Shown here one piece after another: positions 58,180 to 64,000 of a stretch of 64,000 nucleotides of DNA. Within the stretch, counting starts at the first letter, position 1; each line of letters opens with the position of its first letter. Under the pieces are notes generated by a model that searched no databases, was not told the origin of the DNA, and saw nothing but the letters and a program-made list of their open reading frames with translations. The position numbers and the translations under genes are program-made. Location: NCBI RefSeq assembly GCF_003148565.1, contig NZ_QGGL01000005.1, positions 151,230-215,229 of the forward strand, written 5' to 3'. The stretch is from Tumebacillus permanentifrigoris (lineage in GTDB: Bacteria > Bacillota > Bacilli > Tumebacillales > Tumebacillaceae).

Positions 58180-58206
58180 AGCACCTTTCAAGGTGCTTTT
58201 TTCTTT
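58180..58206 (+). terminator. Terminator of the third regulator-peptide pair
   Basis: AGCACCTT pairs with AAGGTGCT around TC and is followed by TTTTTTC. Confidence 0.85.
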
Positions 58207-58263
58207 CCAATGAAAGTTGTGTAGCATGGCGGGTCGAATTAACGCCCAACCTCCGAACAATCA

Positions 58264-58293
58264 AAAAACCCTCGCGTGAAACACGCAAGGGCA
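58264..58293 (-). terminator. Terminator after the MFS transporter gene
   Basis: On the minus strand CCCTTGCGTG pairs with CACGCGAGGG around TTT and is followed by TTTTTTG. Confidence 0.8.
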
Positions 58294-58368
58294 ATCTGTC
58301 ACCTTGATTCAGGCTATTACGATTAGACTAATCGTTCACGGCCTAATCCCAATGGTCATGACGTTCTC

Positions 58369-59859
58369 CTAAACCCTCTTTACCTCCCTCTCCTCCACCT
58401 GCACTTGCTTTTTCGGGAAGGTCAGCGTCATCACAAAGCTCAGCACCCCGAACACCGCGAGCAGGATGAACACATAGTGCAACCCGTTATCAAACGCATT
58501 CACCAACTTGTCCAGCAGATCGGCAGGCAGATGCGGTCTCCGGCTCTCATCCAACAACGCATTCGAAGCCTCCAGCGGGTTCGCCACGCCACTCTCCATC
58601 AGGTCACTGATGATTTTTGCGTTCATCACCGCCCCCATGATCGCGACTCCAACCGCCGAACCGAGCGAGCGGATGAACTGCAACGAAGCGGTCGCAATCC
58701 CGCGCTGGTTCCAGGAGACAGCCGTTTGGGTCGCCACGATAAAGGCCATCGTACACAGCCCCATCCCAAAGCCCATCACGAACAGCACCACCATCGGATA
58801 CCACTCTCCAAGCTGAATCGTCGTGAAATTCAGCAGCACAGAGGCGATGGCAATCCCCCCCACACCGATCAAAGCCGTGCGACGGTAGCCCCATGTCGTC
58901 AATCGACTGCCGCCGATAAACGAAGCGATCGGCCAGCCGATCGACAGCGGCATCAGCACCATCCCCGCCATCGTTGGCGAATCCCCGAGCACGCCTTGCA
59001 CATAGGACGGAATATAGGAAGAGAGACCCGTCAACACACCACCGATCAGGAAGTTGGCTCCAGAGGCGACAGAGATCGTCGGGTTTTTGAACAGTTCGAA
59101 CGAGATCATCGGTTCTGCGACACGACGCTCATTGAAGATAAACCAGATGAGAAAGAGAATGGCGACCCCGAACAGCCCCAAAATTTGCGGAGATACCCAA
59201 GCATACTCCGCACCGCCGCTGAGCAGTGCCAGCAGGAGCGAGGTCATCGAGACAGCGAGTGTAAGCGAGCCGATGTAGTCGATCGAGTGTTTCTTGCGTT
59301 CGATGTTCTCGTGGAGAGCGGTGAACAGCACCGCCATCGCGATGAGTCCGACCGGCACGTTGATGTAAAACACCCACTGCCAAGACAAGAAGTTAATCAT
59401 CAAGCCTCCGAGCAGCGGCCCGAGGATTGCGGAGATTCCCCAAACGGATGAGAGCAAGCCTTGCATCTTGCCGCGCTCTTCGACGGTGAAGATGTCGCCG
59501 ATGATCGTGGTGGCCACCGCCATGATGCCGCCAGCGCCGAGTCCTTGGACGACGCGGAAGATGATCAATTGCACCATCGAGCCGGAAAGTGCGCAGAGAA
59601 TCGACCCGATGATGATAAAAGCAGCCCCGATCATAAAGATGATCTTGCGCCCATAGAGATCAGACAGTTTGCCGTAAATCGGCACGGTGACGGTGGAGGC
59701 GAGCAGAAACGCCGAGAACACCCACGACATGATCGGCAATCCACCGAGCGTGCCAATGATCGTCGGCATCGCGGTCCCCACGATCGACACGTCGATGGCT
59801 GCTAAAAAATTGGCGAGCAGGACGGCGGTCAGCACCGCTTTACGATTGGTTTCTTTCAT
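58369..59859 (-). CDS. MFS drug:H+ antiporter, 14-helix DHA2 family
   Basis: The 496-residue protein has about 14 hydrophobic segments and the family motifs of EmrB/QacA-type exporters: LANFLAAIDVSIVGTAMPTI in helix 1, GKLSDLYGRKIIFMIG (motif A), FRVVQGLGAGGIMAVATTIIGD (motif B) and SVWGISAILGPLLGG (motif C). It probably expels drugs or toxic compounds using the proton gradient. A promoter with an overlapping dyad precedes it, but no regulator gene is adjacent. Confidence 0.9.
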   Translation of the reverse strand: MKETNRKAVLTAVLLANFLAAIDVSIVGTAMPTIIGTLGGLPIMSWVFSAFLLASTVTVPIYGKLSDLYGRKIIFMIGAAFIIIGSILCALSGSMVQLIIFRVVQGLGAGGIMAVATTIIGDIFTVEERGKMQGLLSSVWGISAILGPLLGGLMINFLSWQWVFYINVPVGLIAMAVLFTALHENIERKKHSIDYIGSLTLAVSMTSLLLALLSGGAEYAWVSPQILGLFGVAILFLIWFIFNERRVAEPMISFELFKNPTISVASGANFLIGGVLTGLSSYIPSYVQGVLGDSPTMAGMVLMPLSIGWPIASFIGGSRLTTWGYRRTALIGVGGIAIASVLLNFTTIQLGEWYPMVVLFVMGFGMGLCTMAFIVATQTAVSWNQRGIATASLQFIRSLGSAVGVAIMGAVMNAKIISDLMESGVANPLEASNALLDESRRPHLPADLLDKLVNAFDNGLHYVFILLAVFGVLSFVMTLTFPKKQVQVEEREVKRV

Positions 59860-59885
59860 TCTAAAAGTGCCCCCTGTACGAATCG

Positions 59886-59923
59886 ATACATGTAGTATAC
59901 CTGTATGTAGATATAGTTACCAA
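59886..59923 (-). promoter_or_regulatory. Promoter of the MFS gene with overlapping dyad, candidate operator
   Basis: On the minus strand TTGGTA (59918-59923) and TATACT (59894-59899) are 18 bases apart. ATACA at 59886-59890 and TGTAT at 59902-59906 form a dyad across the -10 box with GTATAC at its centre. A TetR- or MarR-like repressor could act here. Confidence 0.4.
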
Positions 59924-59924
59924 A

Positions 59925-60016
59925 TGGATTTGTTTAGAAAGGGCCTATTAGACTTGCGTGAGGATGTAGACGAGCGGGTGGTCCTGATCAACCGTTCCGA
60001 AAAAGTACAGTTGGTT
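59925..60016. repeat. Direct repeat, copy A (3' end of immunity gene plus flank); copy B at 61780-61872
   Basis: The two stretches are nearly identical over about 92 bases (first 22 bases of copy A differ by one insertion and one substitution). They cover the last 22 residues of both immunity genes ([14 protein letters not shown] onward) and about 20 bases beyond the stop codons. The sharp end of identity marks a recombination boundary. Confidence 0.85.
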
Positions 60017-60646
60017 TTTCAGAAACAGGCGATAAAAGGGTTTATTCATAGGCACGGGAACAGTGCCCAACCCCAACTTCAACTGCTGTGGTGCATCTGA
60101 TCCGATCTCAAACATATAGCCTTCCAAAAGCTGCATGAGAAACGCCATGCGCTGAGTTGAATTGTAGGTATTTGGCGTCTCGTCTCCCAATAACCAATTG
60201 GGTTCACCACCAAGCTTATGATCGTTGCGCTTCGGGTCATCCGTTTCTACGAGGCTTATCCGCTTAAACTTGACTCTCTCTTGATACGTTGTCTTCAAAA
60301 CGCCCCTTGACGATTCAAAAATCAGGATGCGAAAATTCGTTTGGTAGTCGTCGAGAAAACCCGCTGGAATGTCGGCACCAAGGAGTGGCGCATTCAACAT
60401 TCGCGGAATTAAAGTCTCCTCCTCCACACAGGCCGTACACATAAACACAGCCATACTTCGTCCGCACCAAACATGTTTCTCTGGAAATGCCACTTGAAAA
60501 AAGAAAGACTGCTCCGCCCCACAATCCCGACAGCACGGAATCTCGTGCTCGAACGGTAACTTAGGTTGTCCTCCTACAAATGAATCCTCGGTTGGACTTT
60601 GTATAACTTCGGACTCTTCAATCGTAAGTGTATAACAGACCGTCAT
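59948..60646 (-). CDS. Probable immunity protein for the adjacent WXG-nuclease toxin (copy 1)
   Basis: The 232-residue protein has two CxxC pairs (CCRDCGAEQSFFFQVAF and MCTACVEEE) that could hold a zinc ion. SFVGGQPKLP followed by C-x2-C-G is reminiscent of DUF1963-type proteins, which often occur as immunity proteins. It is 50-60% similar by eye to the product of 61804-62502, with an identical C-terminus ([19 protein letters not shown]). It starts 15 bases after the toxin gene with GGAGG in front of its ATG. Confidence 0.65.
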   Translation of the reverse strand: MTVCYTLTIEESEVIQSPTEDSFVGGQPKLPFEHEIPCCRDCGAEQSFFFQVAFPEKHVWCGRSMAVFMCTACVEEETLIPRMLNAPLLGADIPAGFLDDYQTNFRILIFESSRGVLKTTYQERVKFKRISLVETDDPKRNDHKLGGEPNWLLGDETPNTYNSTQRMAFLMQLLEGYMFEIGSDAPQQLKLGLGTVPVPMNKPFYRLFLKNQLYFFGTVDQDHPLVYILTQV

Positions 60647-60661
60647 GTAAACTTACCTCCT

Positions 60662-61426
60662 TTATGGATTTGGGAAGACTTTGCTGATTGTTTTCCCCTC
60701 GATTCGTACTTGATACAGAATTTCAGTTGGTCTAGTTGAACCATTTTCATATTTCGGTACCACGCGTATGAAAACTTGCTTACCTTCCTTCACAAGTTCT
60801 GCAATCTCGTCTTCAAAGTCTCGAAATCTGCCTCGGTTAATGCTAGGTGCCTGTGGAAAAATGATTCCCGAGGTTGCACCGCCCAGTCCACCAAGTTGAC
60901 TACCTATTGCATGTCCTGCATCGTCAGTGGGTGTTCCTAGAGCACGAGCCAGATCGCGAGAGGCTTGATTGGTCGCAGAGCCTGTTTTGAGATGTTGCGG
61001 TTCAATTTTGGCAGATGCCCGCCGATCTGCTTCTTGTGCAAGCACCTCCGCTTGGTTTTGCAGGTCTTGCGCCCGCCAACGCTGTTCGTTTACATAGTCG
61101 TGCTGGTCTGGCGTTTCCGGTCGCATATGGGCAATCGATTGGTAGAGATGCTGTGCTTGTTGGCGGAGGTGGATCACATGATCCATCTGCCCTGCCAACG
61201 CATGTAAAACACCCGCCGCATCATCCAACGTCACGCTCACAATTCGATAATCTTCATGCAGGTGTTCCGTCGTTTGCAAAAATGCCTGCGCTGCACTTCC
61301 TCGCCAAGTAGATGTACCCTGTGACCGATCAACAAACAACTTGGCGTTATATCGTATGTCAAACGAAGCACCCGAACAACTCCGTGCAAGCGCTCGAAGG
61401 GCTTCTGGATTTGCAACGATACTCAC
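60662..61426 (-). CDS. Polymorphic toxin, WXG100-like N-terminus fused to a DNA/RNA nuclease (short form)
   Basis: The 254-residue product (GTG start at 61426 after GGGAGGG) has an N-terminal WXG100-like helical domain (TWRGSAAQAFLQTTEHLHEDY, about residues 37-57) and a helical linker to about residue 140. The C-terminal domain resembles DNA/RNA non-specific endonucleases of the Endonuclea_NS_2 type: DDAGHAIGSQLGG (DxGH catalytic area), FPQAPSINRGRFRDFEDE and VPKYENGSTRPTEILYQV. The N-terminus is nearly identical to the toxin at 62514-63977, but a middle segment of about 230 residues is missing, apparently by internal deletion. It is a likely type VII-secreted effector. Confidence 0.75.
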   Translation of the reverse strand: MSIVANPEALRALARSCSGASFDIRYNAKLFVDRSQGTSTWRGSAAQAFLQTTEHLHEDYRIVSVTLDDAAGVLHALAGQMDHVIHLRQQAQHLYQSIAHMRPETPDQHDYVNEQRWRAQDLQNQAEVLAQEADRRASAKIEPQHLKTGSATNQASRDLARALGTPTDDAGHAIGSQLGGLGGATSGIIFPQAPSINRGRFRDFEDEIAELVKEGKQVFIRVVPKYENGSTRPTEILYQVRIEGKTISKVFPNP

Positions 61427-61448
61427 AAGAGTCCCTCCCAATAAAAAA
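61014..61448. repeat. 435-bp direct repeat, copy A (toxin N-terminal coding region); copy B at 63565-63999
   Basis: The two copies are almost identical with an offset of 2551 bases and cover the N-terminal 138 codons of both toxins, their ribosome sites and the bases just upstream up to an AATAAAAAA run. Together with the shared immunity-gene ends they show that the toxin-immunity unit was duplicated. Confidence 0.9.
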
Positions 61449-61475
61449 GTCGGCCTCCGCAGAGGGCCGACTTTT
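61443..61475 (-). terminator. Terminator behind the ribH remnant
   Basis: AAAAGTCGGCC pairs with GGCCGACTTTT around the CTCTGC loop region, followed by TTTTTTATT on the minus strand. It is probably the original end of the rib operon. Confidence 0.85.
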
Positions 61476-61506
61476 AGTTTCAAGATGAGGCTTGCTAAAT
61501 CCTTCC

Positions 61507-61787
61507 TTATTTGAACAGCTTGCCGAGGTTCGCCATCTCAATCGCGGTCACAGCCGCTTCCCAGCCGGGGTGGACCCACGAATCACGGCCCCGAGGGTGA
61601 TGACAGCGTCATACATGCCGGATGCTACCATTTTTTGCGCGATCAACGGGATTTCAAATGCACCCGGTACCCACGCGACATCTACTGCATCCTCCTCCAT
61701 ACCGTGACGATTGAAGGCATCAAGCGCGCCGCCGAGCAGTCTGCTGCCGATGAATTCGTTGAAACGACCTACGACTACGTGGATTTG
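61507..61787 (-). pseudogene. ribH: Remnant of ribH (6,7-dimethyl-8-ribityllumazine synthase)
   Basis: The minus strand reads [20 protein letters not shown], then [15 protein letters not shown] and [16 protein letters not shown], which is clear lumazine synthase. It then jumps with a frame change to [18 protein letters not shown] and TAA at 61507-61509, the normal C-terminus. About 50 internal codons (the HFDYV to NKG part) and the first 10-15 codons are missing, so it cannot make an active enzyme. It lies exactly between the two toxin-immunity modules. A full copy probably exists elsewhere. Confidence 0.85.
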
Positions 61788-61803
61788 TTTGAAAAAGGGC
61801 CTA

Positions 61804-62502
61804 TTAGACTTGCGTGAGGATGTAGACGAGCGGGTGGTCCTGATCAACCGTTCCGAAAAAGTACAGTTGGTTCTGGATAAAAAGTTTATAGAATAGATCC
61901 TCCGAAGGTTTACTTGTAGTCAACCATTCTAATTCCATTTGCCTTGGAGCTTCAGTGAGAATCTCAAATTCATACCCCTGTAAAAACTGCAAAAGTAACT
62001 CCATAGAAATGCCACCTTGATAAGATCCAGGGGTCTCATCTTCTAAAATCCAATTTGGATTCCCTCCTACCTTGTGTTCCTCTACATCTGGGTCGTCTGA
62101 TCGTACCAGTTCGATTCGCTTGAACTTGACCTTCATTTGGTAGTCGTTTCTCATGATGCCGTTGTGGGTACTAAACACCAGGACCCGAAAGTTTGTCTGG
62201 TAATTCGTAAGAAAATCTTTTGGGACCTCAACCCCATGCAGCCTCCCTGTCAACATTTCAGGAATAAAGGCACCCCGAACTGCGCATGACGTACAGGCAA
62301 AAACAGCCATAGTCAAGCCGTCCCACACATGTTCTGGAGGAAACGCGACTTGGAAGTAAAACGTTTGTTCCGCACCACAAAGGGTGCACTGCGGAATCTG
62401 ATGATCCGATGGAAGAACTGGGACTCCCCCGATGAACGAAGTATCAGATCGGCTTTGCTGTTCAGTTTGATCCTCAATTTTCATGATATAACACGCACTC
62501 AT
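61804..62502 (-). CDS. Probable immunity protein for the adjacent WXG-nuclease toxin (copy 2)
   Basis: The 232-residue protein is a diverged copy of the product of 59948-60646. It has the same CxxC pairs ([27 protein letters not shown]), the [10 protein letters not shown] opening and an identical last 22 residues. The ATG at 62502 has GGAGG upstream and starts 11 bases after the toxin stop. The middle part differs more than the ends, which fits matching to its own toxin. Confidence 0.65.
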   Translation of the reverse strand: MSACYIMKIEDQTEQQSRSDTSFIGGVPVLPSDHQIPQCTLCGAEQTFYFQVAFPPEHVWDGLTMAVFACTSCAVRGAFIPEMLTGRLHGVEVPKDFLTNYQTNFRVLVFSTHNGIMRNDYQMKVKFKRIELVRSDDPDVEEHKVGGNPNWILEDETPGSYQGGISMELLLQFLQGYEFEILTEAPRQMELEWLTTSKPSEDLFYKLFIQNQLYFFGTVDQDHPLVYILTQV

Positions 62503-62513
62503 TTGAATTCCTC

Positions 62514-63977
62514 CTATGGATTTGGAAAGACTTCAGTGATTGTTTTTCCATCAATGCGGACTTGGTACAGGATCTCATAGGGTCGTGTAGAACCCGCTTT
62601 ATACCTAGGAACGACTCGTACAAATACTTGCTTGCCCGCATTGACAGCCTTCACAACATAGCTTTCAAAAACACGGAAATCTCCCCTGTTTACATTGGGT
62701 GATTGCGGGAAGATGTTACCTGCCATCGCCCCACCAGGACCTCCTAGTACGTTTCCTAAAGCGTGTCCAGCATCGTCATCAGGATTTCCTAATTGGCGTG
62801 CCATGTCGCGTGAGGCCTGTGTAGTACCAGATCCCGTGTTGAGATGCTGTTTCTCGATCTTGGCGAATACGCTGAGCAATTCCCCATTTATACCTGTCGT
62901 TGATGTATACTGCATTCCGGTATTTGTGGTACGCACGACACGCCCAGCTTTGCTTTTGAACAACTTCGCCAAAAACTGCGCGGTTCCCACCGGCAACTTG
63001 ACATTCTTGGGTACCTTTACCTTGAAACCGACAACACTGCCAATGATATAGCCTCCACCACCGCCGGGAAGCATGTCCTCACCATTCATGTGATGGATGA
63101 GGTAGTCACCGTAATCAGGTTCTGCGGTGATGTCATAGCCCTCCAGCTTCAGCTTGTCAATCTCCTCGTCCATGCGCTGGGCATTGAAGTAGCCTACAAC
63201 CATCTGCTCAATCTCTTCATCGCTTTTGTTCCCAAATAGGTAGGTATACCCGTCCTGCATCGCTTCCTGAATCCAACGCTTGGTCCAGTCGTTGTCTGGC
63301 CCTGCTTTCAACGTATCCGGGACATAGACGTTATACACCATCACTTGAGCAAGTGCATGCATGTACTCCCGTCGTTGCGCATCTGTATAAGTAGGATCTA
63401 ACTCTGGCGTACTCCCATCTTCAAACAGTTCCCCGTGCCGCCCATAATAGTCTTGCCACGACGTAGGCAGACCGTCAATCGCTACAGCGCCCTTGCCCCC
63501 CAGACTCATTAAATGAGGCAGGGTCAAGCGGTTCTGGAAGGACAGCAAGTTCCCCAACGCCTGCGATGCCCGCCGATCTGCTTCTTGTGCAAGCACCTCC
63601 GCTTGGTTTTGCAGGTCTTGCGCCCGCCAACGCTGTTCGTTTACATAGTCGTGCTGGTCTGGCGTTTCCGGTCGCATATGGACAATCGATTGGTAGAGAT
63701 GCTGTGCTTGTTGGCGGAGGTGGATCACATGATCCATCTGCCCTGCCAACGCGTGCAAAACACCCGCCGCATCATCCAACGTCACGCTCACAATTCGATA
63801 ATCTTCATGCAGGTGCCCCGTCGTTTGCAAAAATGCCTGCGCTGCACTTCCTCGCCATGCAGTTGTACCCTGTGACCGATCAACAAACAACTTGGCGTTA
63901 TATCGTATGTCAAACGAAGCACCCGAACAACTCCGTGCAAGCGCTCGAAGGGCTTCTGGATTTGCAACGATACTCAC
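62514..63977 (-). CDS. Polymorphic toxin, WXG100-like N-terminus with DNA/RNA nuclease C-terminus (long form)
   Basis: The 487-residue protein (GTG start at 63977 after GGGAGGG) has the WXG100-like domain (AWRGSAAQAFLQTTGHLHEDY) and a linker with a pretoxin-like section (WQDYYGRHGELF, GGGGYIIGSVVGF, about 140-390). The C-terminal nuclease domain has DDDAGHALGNVLGG, FPQSPNVNRGDF and VPRYKAGSTRPYEILYQV. The full architecture supports secretion through a type VII (WXG) system and killing of neighbours. No secretion genes are in the window. It is followed by its immunity gene. Confidence 0.78.
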   Translation of the reverse strand: MSIVANPEALRALARSCSGASFDIRYNAKLFVDRSQGTTAWRGSAAQAFLQTTGHLHEDYRIVSVTLDDAAGVLHALAGQMDHVIHLRQQAQHLYQSIVHMRPETPDQHDYVNEQRWRAQDLQNQAEVLAQEADRRASQALGNLLSFQNRLTLPHLMSLGGKGAVAIDGLPTSWQDYYGRHGELFEDGSTPELDPTYTDAQRREYMHALAQVMVYNVYVPDTLKAGPDNDWTKRWIQEAMQDGYTYLFGNKSDEEIEQMVVGYFNAQRMDEEIDKLKLEGYDITAEPDYGDYLIHHMNGEDMLPGGGGGYIIGSVVGFKVKVPKNVKLPVGTAQFLAKLFKSKAGRVVRTTNTGMQYTSTTGINGELLSVFAKIEKQHLNTGSGTTQASRDMARQLGNPDDDAGHALGNVLGGPGGAMAGNIFPQSPNVNRGDFRVFESYVVKAVNAGKQVFVRVVPRYKAGSTRPYEILYQVRIDGKTITEVFPNP

Positions 63978-64000
63978 AAGAGTCCCTCCCAATAAAAAAA

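Noticed and set aside
1..64000. CRISPR arrays, tRNA or rRNA genes, transposases
   Set aside because: No regularly spaced repeats, no cloverleaf with a TTCGA-type T loop and no transposase motifs were noticed; the large repeats found are explained by the toxin duplication.

Overview
The window reads as a chromosomal segment of an endospore-forming Firmicute, probably a relative of Tumebacillus or Alicyclobacillus. The grounds are spore genes (spmA, spmB, a D,D-carboxypeptidase, a GerW/YtfJ protein, two YhcN/YlaJ lipoproteins), the Bacillus-type rluB-resABCDE cluster, scpA-scpB, a T-box leader, strong AAGGAGG-type ribosome sites and frequent GTG/TTG starts. Core genes look G+C rich by eye. Two stretches (about 4.0-9.9 kb and 53.2-58.2 kb) are visibly A+T rich and hold accessory genes. 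No tRNA, rRNA, CRISPR array or insertion sequence was seen.

Layout. 0-2.5 kb: alkA and an S-layer-homology protein. 2.5-9.9 kb: an accessory block with two XRE-TPR regulators, one with a small secreted peptide gene, and a McrBC-like restriction operon whose EVE-McrB gene carries one in-frame TAG. 9.9-15.5 kb: glpD, pepA and glpK with two unknown genes. 15.5-18.3 kb: a soluble MCP-like protein, a Sir2-like protein, and a YIEGIA gene with its small partner. 18.3-21.5 kb: a T-box with apparent serine specifier AGC ahead of a class V aminotransferase and serA. 21.5-28.3 kb: a metallo-hydrolase, a small XRE protein, a second regulator-peptide pair, a PHP phosphatase, thiE-thiS-thiG and small genes. 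28.4-36.2 kb: YhcN-like genes, resE/D/C/B/A and rluB. 36.4-43.5 kb: one 2363-residue NRPS-PKS. 43.7-53.2 kb: an amidase-like gene, spmB, spmA, dac, an oxidoreductase, gerW/ytfI, scpB/scpA, a site-2 protease and a second soluble chemoreceptor. 53.3-58.2 kb: an orphan beta-class DNA methyltransferase in an operon with an XRE-TPR regulator, divergent from a third regulator-peptide pair. 58.3-64 kb: an MFS exporter and two related WXG-nuclease toxin/immunity modules separated by a ribH remnant.

How the genes work together. resABC build the cytochrome c maturation machinery and resDE sense respiratory state. glpK and glpD catabolise glycerol. The aminotransferase and serA make serine under apparent tRNA-Ser control. 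spmAB, dac, gerW and the YhcN-like lipoproteins serve the spore. ScpA and ScpB are condensin subunits. The five NprR-like XRE-TPR regulators, three with an adjacent short signal-peptide-bearing gene, look like a family of cell-cell signalling cassettes placed beside restriction, methylation and other accessory genes. The strongest candidates for something undescribed are these peptide cassettes, the stand-alone C-A-PCP-KS-AT-ACP-TE enzyme inserted into the dacB-spmAB-rluB-res neighbourhood, and the duplicated toxin-immunity array that carries a piece of ribH.
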